Assembly (NCBI GenBank): GCA_036346275.1
Contig: CM070730.1
Coordinates: 10,044,309-10,108,308 of the forward strand
Direction of reading: 5' to 3'
DNA length: 64,000 nt
Origin: Otatea glauca
Lineage: Eukaryota; Streptophyta; Magnoliopsida; Poales; Poaceae
The notes below the pieces were generated by a model, which ran no database searches, had not been told where the DNA came from, and was given only the letters and a program-made list of their open reading frames with translations. This document shows positions 46,613-57,599 of the stretch, piece after piece. The position numbers and the translations under genes were made by a program. The first letter of the stretch is position 1. Each line of letters begins with the position of its first letter.

Positions 46613-48151
46613 CTACTGATTAACGTGATGAATTTTTTTTACTCGAGTCCTTCGGGGCACGAGGCGCGGGCGGAGCGGCTTCGCCATGACGGTGGTGAAC
46701 TCGCGCTTCTCGGCGAAGTCCACCTCCTCGCCGGCTACCTCCTTCCACTCGAACCCCCTCACCATGTTGGCCACGAAGTACTCCAGGTGCAGCATGGCGA
46801 TGCCGAGCCCGGCGCAGATCCTCCGGCCGACGCCGAACGGCATCATCCTGATCTTCCGGCTGCCGGTCACGTCCACGCCCGCGCCGTCGCCGCCCTCCAG
46901 GAACCTCTCCGGCGCGAACTCCATCGGCTTCTCCCACTCCCGCTCGTCCCTGCCCATCTCGGCCACCATGAAGTTCACTGTCGCGCCCTTGGGGATCAGG
47001 TATCCGCCCAGCTCCATGTCCTCCGCCGCCTTGTGCGGCAGCACGAAGTGCCCCGGCGGGTGCTTGCGCAGGCCTTCCAGAACCACCGCCTTGAGGTACG
47101 GCATGTTATGCACGTCCTCCTCGGAGATCTCTTCCTGATCGTCTCCGGTGTTAGCTTTGATCTCGTCGTAGAGTTTCTCCTGGATGACCGGGTTCTTGAC
47201 CAGTTCGGCCATGATCCACTGCAGCCCGGTGGACGTGCTGTCGGCCCCGGCGCTGAGGAACTCGGAGCAGAGAATGACCATCTCGTCGTCGGTAAGCGGA
47301 CGGTCGCCATCCTCGGAGAGCTTGATGTCGAGCAGGGTGTCCACGTACGAGTGCTCGAACGTGGTTTCCTTCCTCGGCTCGCCGCAACGCTTCTTGTACT
47401 CCCGCCGCGCGTAGATCAACGGCATGAAGAGCTCCTTCTGGCGCAGCCGCAGGGCGTGCGCGGTCTGGAGGCGCCCGCGGAAGAGGTGCTTCGTGACCGC
47501 CGGGACGAAGGCGAAGACGGCCATCTTGCTAGAACTGTAGACCAGTAAGTCCCGCTGCGCGGCGGTGATAGCGCGCACCGCGGTCTCGTCGAGCCGCTCT
47601 CCGAAGCACATGAGCACGACGAGACAGAACATGGCGTACTGTAACGTTTCCACGACGCGGGGCGCCTCGCTGGACTCCCGCAGCTTCTCCAGGAGTACGC
47701 GGCGCACCCATGCGCGCGCGGGCGCGAACAGGCGGACGCGCGACGGGTGCAGCGTCTCGGCAACGAGGTTGCGGCGAAGGAGGCGCCACACGGGACCGTA
47801 GCTGGCGCGCGTGATGGTGTTGTCGTTCTCCCCGAGGAGCCTGACCGAGGCCAGGCTGGGGCGATCGGCGAGCACGGCCCCGCGCTCGACGAGCGCCACG
47901 TGCGCGAGCCGGCGGTCGGCGACGAAGATGGACAGTTGGGATCCCACCCGCAGCGACACGACGGGGCCGTACCGCGCGAACAGGCGCTGCAGGAGTGACT
48001 CCGCATCGGCCAGTGAGTTGGTCAGCCACACCACGCTCCCGAGCACCGGTACGGCCGGCGGGCCCGGCGGGAGACGCCGGTCGCTGCGGAGGAGGAGGAA
48101 GAGGGGGAGGACGAGGAGGAGTGCACCGAGGAGGAAGTGCCACGTGTCCAT
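46613..48151 (-). CDS. Cytochrome P450, CYP89-like, 512 aa
   Basis: A complete intronless P450. Residues 1-22 form an N-terminal membrane anchor, followed by the proline-rich hinge LPPGPPAVPVLG (27-38). The I-helix oxygen-binding motif is AGADST (301-306), the K-helix ExxR is Glu359-Arg362, PERF is at 414-417, and the heme loop PFGVGRRICAG carries the ligand Cys446. Length and the hinge block GPPAVPVLGSVVWLTNS fit the CYP89 family, which is often intronless in grasses. The enzyme would sit in the ER membrane and use electrons from NADPH-P450 reductase. Arabidopsis CYP89A9 oxidises chlorophyll breakdown products, but the substrate here cannot be inferred. GC-rich coding with strong third-position GC is typical of grass genes. 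Start chosen at the only ATG giving a full anchor, with a TATA box about 55 bp upstream. No disabling change is seen. Confidence 0.95.
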   Translation of the reverse strand: MDTWHFLLGALLLVLPLFLLLRSDRRLPPGPPAVPVLGSVVWLTNSLADAESLLQRLFARYGPVVSLRVGSQLSIFVADRRLAHVALVERGAVLADRPSLASVRLLGENDNTITRASYGPVWRLLRRNLVAETLHPSRVRLFAPARAWVRRVLLEKLRESSEAPRVVETLQYAMFCLVVLMCFGERLDETAVRAITAAQRDLLVYSSSKMAVFAFVPAVTKHLFRGRLQTAHALRLRQKELFMPLIYARREYKKRCGEPRKETTFEHSYVDTLLDIKLSEDGDRPLTDDEMVILCSEFLSAGADSTSTGLQWIMAELVKNPVIQEKLYDEIKANTGDDQEEISEEDVHNMPYLKAVVLEGLRKHPPGHFVLPHKAAEDMELGGYLIPKGATVNFMVAEMGRDEREWEKPMEFAPERFLEGGDGAGVDVTGSRKIRMMPFGVGRRICAGLGIAMLHLEYFVANMVRGFEWKEVAGEEVDFAEKREFTTVMAKPLRPRLVPRRTRVKKIHHVNQ

Positions 48152-48205
48152 GGAGCGGAGGTACTACACCAAGCTGGTACTGTGTGGATCGAGTCTTTGC
48201 TGTCG

Positions 48206-48213
48206 TTTTATAA
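48206..48213 (-). promoter_or_regulatory. TATA box of the P450 gene
   Basis: CCTTATAAAACG on the minus strand, about 55 bp upstream of the ATG at 48151. A CTACGTGG (ACGT-core, bZIP-type) element lies about 20 bp further upstream. Confidence 0.65.
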
Positions 48214-48502
48214 GGGGCGGATTCCACGTAGAGTAATTAGCAAGAAAATGTGGTGTGATTTTTGAATAATGGAGACGACGGCAGCAGATCAATCTCAATG
48301 CCAATCCAGAATACCCGAAAAACAATTACAAAGATGAATATAGAAATATAGGAGATCTGAACTCTTCTCTTTAACGTAGATTAATTCTCTTATATAAGGT
48401 GCTATATTGATAACAAAAACTCCTCGGAGGTAGTTTTGGAATTCATCCACTAAATCTAGAGTTCGGCTATATCTCAACATGATTAAGATTTTAATCGTGT
48501 TA

Positions 48503-49601
48503 GGGGTGAGTATTCGGGTTTCTCCAATTTGGTTTATTCGGTTTAAAAATAATTTGGTTTTTGGAAACTCACTACAGAAATTCTCAAACAAAAAAAAATC
48601 TACCCGATTTAATCGAAAAATTCGGTTCGGTTAATTAGGTTTCTCGGTTGACCGAATCAACAGCACCCTTGCAGCAAAGTGGCCGATGGGGTCGATGCCG
48701 TGCTCGTCGCAGACCACCTCCCAGAACTTGGAGTCAATCTAGTTGCCGCGCTTCCCGCCCTGGATGTGCAAGATCTCCCTCGTAGCTGTTGGATCTTTGT
48801 GGTTGGTGCCTGTAGGTGGGAGGGAAGCAGCAAAAATTGTGTGGTTTGGTGGGAGAAAACGATGAATGGGTTGCTTGGAAATGGTAGTGGAGGACCAGAC
48901 CTGAGAAAAAATAACTAGTGCGACACACCAAATGAAATTTAGAAGAAAATTATGTAGATCCAAGCAAAAAAATCAAGAGGAACAAACAAATCCACCTAAA
49001 AAATTGCATCATCACTAAAAACAGAACGAACAAACGAACCTATGAAAGATTCCCAAATCCCCGACCAAGAAAACTTGAAGCAAAGCCAAAACCACATCGA
49101 CATCAGCGCAAGCAACCAAAAATGTCTTGTAGAGGTCGATTTCGCCGTAGTCAGTGATGACCTCCTCGATGAAGTAGGAGGGGGGGGGGGGGCGAGCGAA
49201 GAAGTGGCCACGCTCGCGGAGGAGCGAGGGACGATCCCCGCTCGCGAGGCAGTTGTTGTTGCCGTACATCACATTCGGTTGTGCTCTCTTGCTGTCTTGC
49301 CGACGACGGGGCGAGGGTTGGTAGGGGGCAAAGGAGGAGGAGGCGGGACTCGCCAGTGAAATTGAGGAGCGCGAGGCGAATGGGAGTGACCAATGAGTGA
49401 CGAGTTGTGGGGTGATAAGGGAAGTAGTGGCGAAGAAGAGCTAGGCTACCCTGGATTGTCGGATCGCTAGCATCGGATGTACGCTAGCGTTTTCTTCGAA
49501 AATGGCCCATTGGGGGCTCGGTTCGGTTTTATTCGGCTTTAAAAACTGAAAACTAAAATAATCGTTAAATTCAGTTCAGTTCGGTTTACAGGTACCCACC
49601 C
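48503..49601. mobile_element. Non-autonomous element with GGGGTGAGTA ends carrying gene fragments
   Basis: The ends GGGGTGAGTATTCGGG and GGTACCCACCCT are inverted, followed inward on both sides by TTCGGTTT/AAACCGAA-rich sequence. Left flank TTA and right flank TTAG leave the TSD ambiguous (TA, TTA or decayed hAT). Inside are a beta-tubulin fragment and a GC-rich segment (49040-49270) whose minus strand reads [20 protein letters not shown], possibly a second captured exon that I cannot name. Confidence 0.5.
48664..48783 (-). pseudogene. Captured beta-tubulin exon-1 fragment
   Basis: The minus strand reads REILHIQGGKRGN, stop, [17 protein letters not shown], which is the conserved N terminus of beta-tubulin. 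The start ATG is ACG here, the invariant QCGN is KRGN (nucleotide-binding Cys12 lost), and TAG replaces Gln at 48739-48741. Similarity ends soon after HFAARV. It is a dead fragment of about 40 codons inside a transposon-like element. Confidence 0.88.
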
Positions 49602-49604
49602 TTA

Positions 49605-50757
49605 GCGATGGTGTTTGGAGAGGAAGGAAGGTAATGGAAGGTTCACCATGTGCTGACGTCAGGGGTAATGAATCCGATGCAATTATGGAAGGTTCCATTT
49701 GCTAGAAAAGGAATAATTTTATATGCGTGAAAGGTGTTTGTGGTATGCAACACTGCAATTCTCCTCTAATCGTATGCGCCACATCCTCATGGATAGGGTT
49801 GGTCATTTTTATACCGAATAAAACTGAACCTAACTAACCGATTATTTTGGTTTCTTCAGTTTTTGGTTTTTATTTTGATATGATTCAATTTTTGGTGTTC
49901 GGCTCGATCTTTTTTATTCGGAAACCAAAATTACTGAAGACCGAAGGCCGTCAGCCCGGACCCCGTCAGTTATCTCTGCGTAGGTGATCCCCTCTCGATT
50001 TGGTTTCCCAGTTGTTTCCAGAACGCCTTGCCTCCGATTCGATCTATCAATCGCGACGGGAAGCGGCATACCAGAAGGGGGGATTGCAAGGAAGCGATCT
50101 GATTTTTTGTTTTCACTGATCCCTTTTCTTTTTATTTGGAAGGGCACATTCTGGTCTTCAGATTTGTAGCTAAAATTGAGCTGGTGTGGTTGTTCTTTCC
50201 TCTGCTATACGGTGTTGCAAGATGAATACATCATACAACTGCCACGCAAGGTTCGGCTTGCCACGTTAATGAGCATCGGCCGTGATGGAAGAAGTTCTAG
50301 GGATTTAGCACACGGATTCCTCACGATTTGTGTAGGCGTTGCACAAAAGGATTGAAAATTGGGCCTGAAATTTGAACCGTGATCAGCGGTTCAATTGGCT
50401 TCTCCCAGTTCAAAATTTTGGTGACTTGAGTTGTTCTTACGGCTGATAACGAGGGGAAATGTTATTTTGCTCTGCACTGGTTTCCTCGTTGTATGTGCAA
50501 TCTAAAATATCAGATTTATTTTCATCTTTTAATTGGAAATATATATGTCTTCCTTCGTATTGCGGAGCTGAGAACACACTGAACCAGGAGATGTGATCCA
50601 GTGCCGTGAATATGGCTATCGCATGCTCTGCACGAAGCGAACCCGCGAGGTACGACCACATCAATTCGTTATTTTTTAAAATCGCCTATTTCTTACATTT
50701 TTTTGTGATATAATTTTTTATTAGGTGATTGCTTTTGTTTTCACAGGTTAGGTTAGA
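49605..50757. other. Spacer without recognised gene
   Basis: Another degenerate ACCGAATAAAACTGAACC/TTTTTATTCGG pair (49815-49920) resembles the ends of the element at 48503-49601. Otherwise no gene. Confidence 0.4.
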
Positions 50758-51900
50758 CTAAATAGTATAGCGTGCTACGCTGCGCCACGCAAATCTCATT
50801 CCGGAGTTTTTTTTTGCAAAAATGGTAGAAAGACCTAAATATAATTTTAAATATCTCGGGCTTAAAGAACCGACGCCCATGTTAAATTTGTGGCAACCAC
50901 TGTTTTTTTGTGCAAAATACCCGGGTCTAAATATAATTCTAAATCTTTTGGGTTTAAAGAACCGGCGTCCGGGAGGACCTAAACGTAATTTGAAATTTTT
51001 CGCGTTTAAAGAACCAACACTAGTGTCAATTTTACGGAACCACAAGATTTTTTTCCGCAAAATAACAGGACCTAAATATAATTTTAAATCTTTTGGGTTT
51101 AAAGAATTGGCGCCCAGGAGGACCTAAACGTAATTTGAAATCTTTCGAGTTTAAAGAACCAGCGCTCGTGTCGATTTTGCGGAATCACGGGATTTTTAAA
51201 CAAAATAACCGGACCTAAACGTAATTTAAAATCTTTCGAGTTTAAAGAACCAACGCTTGAGTTGAATTTGCAGGACTATAGGGTCATTTTTGCAAAATAA
51301 CCGATAGAAGGACCTATTCGCGATTTTAGATTTTTTAAAGGGCTTTTTCGCAAAAAACTGTACCTGGTGCCTAGAATCTCTCTATTCCTTCTAGGCTTAA
51401 TAGATACTAGTAACACAACCGCGCGCGGCTGCGCTAACATGCATGATTTAGACTCCACTAGACAACCAAACGCGTCGTGACACGCCGCGGGCGCCGCTCC
51501 TCATGCGAACAAGTTGAGAAAACGTGCGACTGTCGCTCTTTATAGAAGCAAACCGAGGAAAAACGCGAAAAGGATCTAAAAAGAATTTTGTGTTTTCCGC
51601 AAAAGGGCCTAAACGTAATACTAGAAAAATGAAAAAAAGGACCTAAATGCAATTTTTTTTCAAAAAAAAAGAGACCTGAACGTATTTTTTTCACATAAAA
51701 GGATCTATTCGTAATTTTTATTTTCAGTAAAAGGACCTGGGCGCAGTGCTTAAAAACGCATAAAGGACCTAGACATAATATATTTTTTTAAAAAAATAAA
51801 AGGACCTAATCGTAATTTTTATTCAGAAAAGGACCTAATCGCAATTTTTTTTTGAAAAATGACCCAAACGTGATTTTTTTCCCGGCTCGGCTCAAATCAA
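50758..51900. repeat. Repeat element with about 125-bp tandem units
   Basis: Four or more units contain GGACCTAAACGTAATTTGAA, TTTAAAGAACC(A/G)(A/G)CG and GCAAAATAACCG in fixed order (50820-51310). They are followed by shorter phrases of AAAGGACCTAA(A/T)CGTAATT to 51900. No protein is encoded. It begins with the GC-rich CGTGCTACGCTGCGCCACGC. The same family recurs at 54960-56280. Confidence 0.65.
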
Positions 51901-52514
51901 TGAGAGGCAAGGAATCCTTTCAGGACTAGGAAAGGTAGTATGAACGACAACACGCACATCACAAATTGGCATTGTCGCAGTACGGGATTTGGGTTTGCGG
52001 TTCGTCAATTTTTCTTTCAATTTGTACTGCGAACACAAACCCGTACCTTAAATCGGTTTAAGTTCGATGAATCTGGTTCGCGATTTGCAGAAATTTACAG
52101 CAAATTCAGTAACTATAGCATAAAACACACACCTGGCAAAGCTGCAGCTAGAAGGTACAAATTCTATTCCATTGGTTATTTAGAACCATATAAGCATAGA
52201 CTCGATCAGCAAACCAACCGGTGAGGTCGAATTTTCAATTTCATATTTAGTTTTGGCTGGTTTGCAACTTTGCATGCTTAATGACTGTCTGCACCTATGA
52301 TCAGTCAAAATACGGACGCAGATTTGTATGACTACGGAGTACGGACACTGCAAGCATCAACAACATGGACCTGACAGGTGAGCTCATCAATTTCTCGCAG
52401 CACATATAGTTCGGGCACTTCGGTTTTTTTAATTGTTGGATTTCGAACGTCGACTGATCATCAACATTATAACTAGCTAAATGCACATGTGTGTTGGCAA
52501 ATTGTCTTTAGAAT
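51901..52514. other. Spacer, weak inverted repeat
   Basis: CGCAGTACGGGATTTGGGTTTGCGGTTCG near 51974 and CGAACACAAACCCGTACC near 52031 form a short hairpin, possibly an old MITE. No gene. Confidence 0.35.
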
Positions 52515-54824
52515 GATTATAAAGGTCACAATAAGCTTTATCTAGTTAATTGGTATTTAGTGTGTATAGAAAAGAAACCTGGTGGGCTTGGGATGCCTAA
52601 TCTTAGGGATGCAAACCTGTGCCTTCTAGCCTCTTTGATAAAAAAGTTATGTGTTAATAAGAATAAACAGTGGAGAGATTTGATTAAATTTAAATACAAA
52701 ACTAAGAAGCCTAATATCTTTCTTTGTGAGCCTGATCATATTTTCCTTTTTTGGAAAGGGATTTTGTGGGTGATGCAGGCTACCAAGTTTGGTTATAGGT
52801 GGAATGTGGGTAATGGAGCTAAGATTGGGTTTTGGGAGGATATTTGGCTTGGCTCTTCTCGTTTAGTTATTCAATTTTTGGATCTGTATGTGTTATTCAA
52901 TAAAAAGGTTTCACAATTGGTGAGATTTAGGATGGTTCTAATATTAAATGTACTTTTAAAAGAATTTTTTTCTGAAAAAATGATGATCAGATGGTTTTAG
53001 TTGGTGGAAGTGGTAAACAGTATAAGGCTCATTGATAAAGAAGATGCTTTGGTTTGGCAGTATAACAGTAGTGAAGTTTACCCTGTTAAATCTCTTTATG
53101 CTACTATAAACTTTAGGAGGGTGTAACCTGTTTTCATTTCTGCAGTGTGGAGTCTGATTGTTGCCCCCAAAATCCATTTCTTTCTCTGGCTACTGTCTCA
53201 TAACAAGATCATGATCAGAGATAATTTGTTGAAAAGGGGTATGGATAAAGGGGCTTTATGTAGCTTCTGTGATGAGATTGAAAGGTTATTCACTTTTTTT
53301 TAATGTGTTGTAGCTATGAACATTTGGGACTTGGTTGGTGACGAATACTCATACCAGGGGTACCCCAACGGCCCAGGATGACAAGCAGGCCGCGTCAAGC
53401 CCAGCTCCGACCTGACAAGCCGTCCCCGGGCCCAACTCCGACCAAGGGACCTGCGGGGCCGCAAAAGGACGCTTGTCCCCGACCAGAGTGGGGCGAGCAA
53501 TCCCGACCAAGTGGGACGCCGACCCTCGTCACAGGTCGGGCTCTCCTGAGCCCCGACCAAGCTAAGGCAACCTACACCAAGGGCCATGTGTCAGGCCTCC
53601 GCCGACTGTTGGCCACGTGCCCACAGACAGGATCGTTCGAAGTGACCGTACGAGGCAGGTGGCCCCTTCCCAAGGCAGCACAAGGGTTGCCCAAGTCAAA
53701 ATTTCAGTCTCATCGCCCAGTCACACGAAGTATGGGGACGCGCTCTCTCCCGAGGCAACGCCAGGGCTACGCCTCGCAACATCAAGACTGACAGTTCCCA
53801 AAGGCAGTGCGCTGTTTTCAAGAAACGCGAATCGCTTCTTTCGGCAAGCCTACCAAACTCGTTGTGGGCGAGGCCGGACGGCGACCAATCACCAAGGCGA
53901 AGGGCTAGGGCTCCTAGTCTAGTTTTTCTCCTTCCTTCCTTTCTTCTCCCAATTCTCGATGTAACCTGCTCGTCCCGCCTATATAAAGGGGGGCAGGGCC
54001 CTCCGAGAGACAGGGACACGGACACACGCACACACACGGGGACAACAAGAAACACTTGTGTTCAAACCCTTACTTGTAATCGCTGCGCAGCCTTCTGCAC
54101 CAAAAGCAATACAACATCGCCATACGAACTGGAGTAGGGACATTCGGTCCGAACCAGTATACACCTTGGACTTTTGAGTCTAATCATTCAGGGAGAGGGA
54201 ACGCGTGTCCCCTTAGACTTACAAATTTACTTGCCGGTGCTCGAAACGCCGACAGTTGGTGAGTTTTTTTATTTGAACATTGGGTATAACTATGAATCTG
54301 TTGCTCGTTTTTGGATGAGTAATAAGAAAAATGTTGTTTTGAATACTATTTGTGTTGCTGCCCTCTGGAGCTTGTGGAACGGTAGAAATAACATGATTTT
54401 TCATTTTCAGTGTTGATCAAATGTAAAAACAGTATGGAGAAGAATGCTCATCGCACTGAGGGATTGGAGTCTGTTGTACAAAGAAGAGATGGTGGGTCCA
54501 GCTGGATCAGTTCTGCAAAAGACTCGAGTCCAAATTTGAAGCGCCACTTTCTTTGGGTTCTGGAATAACATGACCAAGAATGAAAACATGATGAAAGGAG
54601 TTCAGAAAGAGGATACTATTTCAGAAGAGCTGATGTCGCTTGCAGCTTATTTCAGTAATTCGGTAGATGGCAAGCTGTGATCTTGATTACCCGCTGTTGA
54701 GTGTTTCAGTTTGTGCTTTGGATGTTTTATTTTGTCGATTTCTAGTATGAGCTAAAATTGACAATGTATCAACTGTTGCCGGTTTCATTAATGGAACTCT
54801 TTCGATATCCTTTCGATCTAAAAA
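52515..54824 (+). pseudogene. LINE (L1-type) C-terminal fragment, split by a solo LTR
   Basis: Before the insertion the plus strand encodes LVNW, KKPGGLGMPNLRDANLCLL, KFGYRWNVGNGAKIGFWEDI and PKIHFFLWLLSHNKIM with CSFCDEIE. These match the region after the reverse transcriptase and the zf-RVT domain of plant L1 retroelements. The frame breaks once near 53000. After the LTR (54260 on) the sequence continues with FFYLNIGYNYESVARFW and LWSLWNGRNNMIFHF. It ends with ATTAATGGAACTCTTTCGAT and a short A-run at about 54824, a LINE-like 3' end. The 5' part is missing. Confidence 0.8.
53339..54254 (+). mobile_element. Solo LTR (gypsy-like), 916 bp
   Basis: It starts TGACGAATACTC and ends GAAACGCCGACA. 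It is flanked by perfect 5-bp TSDs GTTGG at 53334-53338 and 54255-54259. A TATA box (TATATAAA, 53980-53987) shows plus orientation. GC-rich CCCGACC motifs fill the left half. It lies within the LINE fragment. Confidence 0.9.
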
Positions 54825-54959
54825 TACAAATGTGTTGCTACGGATAACGAAAATAATACTATGGCATGTTAAGCCACAGTCAATACCCTTGGCTGGCTTC
54901 GCGTCAAGCTCTCTCCACCGCGTAAAACAAATTAGGTAGAGAAGCGCACGATACAACGT

Positions 54960-56280
54960 CGCGCGAAAAAAATTGATCCAATTTTTTTTCCCGCAAAAAA
55001 TCGTAATTTCGTTTTTCTTGGTGGTGTTTTTTTTTAAAAAATTGCCACGCCATGCGAAAAAAATTGATCTGGATTTTTTCCTGGAAAAAATCGTAATTTC
55101 ATTTTTCTCCGCGGTGGTTTTTTCAAAAAAAACATGGCCGGCTAGGAGTCGTCGACGATGAGTGAAAAAAATCTAATCCAAGTTTTTTTCATGAAAAAAC
55201 ATAATTTCGTTTTCCTCAGTAGTGTTTTTTTAAAATTAGCTGGCTAGGAGCCATCGAAAAATTTGCGTAACCACGTTTTTTTCTATAAGGACCCACCCGA
55301 AATCTCTTGAGTTTAAAGAACTGGGTTACAAATTGGCTGGATAGTCTAGCTTTAAAGAACCGATGTCCATGTCGAATCTGTGGAAGCATTTTTTTACGAA
55401 ATAAACGGAATTAAATGTAATTTCGAATCTTATTGGTCGAAAGAACCGACGTACGTGTCGAATTTACGGAACTACGGGTCCTTTTTAAAAAATAACCGGT
55501 GGAAGAACCTGTTCATGTTTTTTACGAATTAACCGGACTTTGACATAATTTCAAATCTTTCAGGTCGAAAGAAACGTCGCCAGTGTCAAATCCGCGAAAC
55601 TACAGGGTCTTTTTTGCAAAATAACCTATGAAAGGACCTGTTCGTGATCTCTGAATCTTTCGAGCCGAAAGAACTGGCGTTCGGGTCGAAATTGCGGAAT
55701 TACGAGATCTTTTTTGCAAAATAACTGTCGAAGAACCTGTTCGCGATTTCAAAATGCACATGGTCCTTTATGCAAAAAAATCGGTGGAAGGACTTTTCCG
55801 CAATTTCGGATTTTTCGAATGACTTTTTCGCAAAAAATGTACTTGATGGCCTGGATGCACTAGAATTCTTCCACGCTTAATATATACTAGGAATGTCTGC
55901 GCGGCGTGCCACGCCACGGCCATTGTTTTTATATGTGTCTAATTTTGTTCTTATCTATTCGGGATCCTCTCACAAAGGGTCCGCGATTTCACATAAACGA
56001 AATGTGCTTTTCGTAAAAAACGGCAAAAACGATCTAAACATAATTATATTTTTTTTGTCATTTATTTGATAAACGAAAGGTCTTTTTTTTTTGGAAAAAA
56101 CAATCTAAACGTAATTACACTTTTTTTGGCACTATCCAGGGTCCTCTTTTTCATAAAAAATGATCAGAAGGATATAAACGTAATAATTTTTCTTTCTAAA
56201 AAAAGACTTAAATGTATTTTTTGTCTAAAAAAAAGTACTAACCGTAATATTTTTTTTTGGCTCGGCTCGAGACAGCTCAA
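54960..56280. repeat. Second copy of the ~125-bp-unit repeat family
   Basis: TTTTTTTCGCAAAAAATCGTAATTTCG phrases (54980-55250) lead into units with GAAAGAAC(C)GACG and GCAAAATAACC (55290-55800). The GC-rich GCGTGCCACGCCACGGCC lies near 55905, then AACGTAATTA phrases to 56280. No protein. Confidence 0.6.
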
Positions 56281-56741
56281 GCCACGAGCCGAGCCGACTC
56301 AAACCGCTCCTAGGCCCGGGATTTCTTGCAACAATAGTAGAGGTCTGATATATTATTCCAATCTAGCTGAGAGCCTGAGACATGCTGAGAGGCTACATAT
56401 ATAACCGGTTACATCCTTTTCTTGAGATGGTCAAAATGGCTTGTGCTGTTAATATGTTTTCCCCGATGTTTTGTCACTGTAGAGTTCTTTGAGTTTATCT
56501 TGGTTTATCAGGCTTATCTTATGCTGCTTATTGACATTCTTGTTAGACAGATGAATGCTGTTATCATATTTCGATTAAATGAAAAACCGAATTAATCGAA
56601 TCGAATTTTTTCGGCTAAATTAGTTCGGTTTTTTATTTTTATTTGAGAAATTCAGTATCAATTTTTTAAAAATAAATTATTTTTAAACCAAATAAATAAA
56701 AGCGATTTAGCCAAAAACACGGAAAACCCAGAGAAACGAGT
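56281..56741. other. Spacer with element remnants
   Basis: ACCGAATTAATCGAATCGAA and the mirrored TTAGTTCGGTTTTTTA (56580-56640) resemble the TTCGGTTT repeats at 48.5 and 49.6 kb. No gene. Confidence 0.4.
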
Positions 56742-56880
56742 CATGGAGAAGCTCCGGGAGTGGGTCACGCCCAACGTCATGGACGCGTTCCAAGTACACC
56801 ATGTTCTGCTCACGTGCTGCGGCGAGCGCCTCGAGGAGCCCGCGGTGCGCGCCATGAGGACGCCGAGCCGCCCAAGCGTG
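56742..56880 (+). pseudogene. P450 fragment (CYP89-like, middle part)
   Basis: The plus strand reads VMEKLREW, then LTCCGERLEEPAVRAM, matching LLEKLRES and LMCFGERLDETAVRAI (about residues 153-196) of the intact P450. About 45 codons, no flanking exons. Confidence 0.75.
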
Positions 56881-56945
56881 CCTGGCTGCTCTACATCTCT
56901 AGAATAATGGCGTTGTCGTCGTCTTCTTCTTCTCGTGCTGTATTG

Positions 56946-57170
56946 AGTTTGTGTTTAGTTGGTGAGATTAGATTAAATAGAATAAGATAGTCTTGTACTA
57001 TTTGATTTTATTATTTTAGTTGAATAGAATAATTTAGTATCTATCAGGAATATTACTTAAATTTATATCCTACTATTCAGGATGAGACGTTTCTATTCAA
57101 ACAACCAAACATATAGATAAGTTTTTTTTAACTATTATAACACTTACTACAAACAACCAAATACACCCTA
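56946..57170. mobile_element. Possible MITE with GTGTTTAGTTGG ends
   Basis: GTGTTTAGTTGGTGAGATTA on the left and AACAACCAAATACACCCT on the right are roughly inverted. The interior is A/T-rich. No clear TSD. Confidence 0.35.
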
Positions 57171-57171
57171 A

Positions 57172-57565
57172 GCACCTCTTCCGACACCGCTAGTAGGCTC
57201 AGCGGGATGTGGCTGCCATTCTTGCCCTTACCAAGGTTTCAAATTTCGCTTTAAAATTTTTCTTGGCGCTCATCGAAATTACCAAAATTTAGAAATTTCG
57301 GTGGAATTTGGGATGAAATGGTGGTCCAAAAATTCGAATTTTTTTACAAAATTTGCCGAATTTTTCAGCAATAAAGGCTATTTTTTGACAAATGAACTAC
57401 CCAAAATATAACCGGCATTAAAATATTTTGGAACCCACCAAAATCAATGAATTTCGCTGAATTTCGGTGAAATTCGAAACCATAGCCCTTACTGCCGCGG
57501 CCGCGCGTCAGCAGCAGGAGGAAAGGGACGACAAGAGCGACGAGGAGCAGGAGCCATGTCTGCAT
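57172..57565 (-). pseudogene. P450 N-terminal fragment interrupted by a hAT MITE
   Basis: The minus strand from 57565 reads MQTWLLLLVALVVPFLLLL, a P450-like membrane anchor close to that of the intact gene (MDTWHFLLGALLL). The frame is interrupted at 57492 by the hAT MITE and resumes at 57223 with GKNGSHIPLSLLAV, then degenerates. Nearby at 56742 a middle fragment lies in the opposite orientation, so the locus has been rearranged. Confidence 0.7.
57232..57484. mobile_element. hAT MITE with CAAGGTTTC start, 253 bp
   Basis: It is flanked by perfect 8-bp TSDs GCCCTTAC at 57224-57231 and 57485-57492. The left end CAAGGTTTC matches the family at 19492; the right end GAAACCATA is diverged. Inserted in the P450 N-terminal pseudogene. 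Confidence 0.85.
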
Positions 57566-57599
57566 GGTGACTTCTAGCTTTGCTTTGCTCTGCTCTGCC

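Noticed and set aside
46625..47548. 307-codon plus-strand frame and other long frames over the P450 gene
   Set aside because: Shadow frames of the GC-rich P450 coding strand; no domain, while the minus frame has every P450 motif.
53378..53791. Plus-strand open frame of 137 codons
   Set aside because: Lies wholly in the solo LTR and is GC-rich repeat sequence without a domain.
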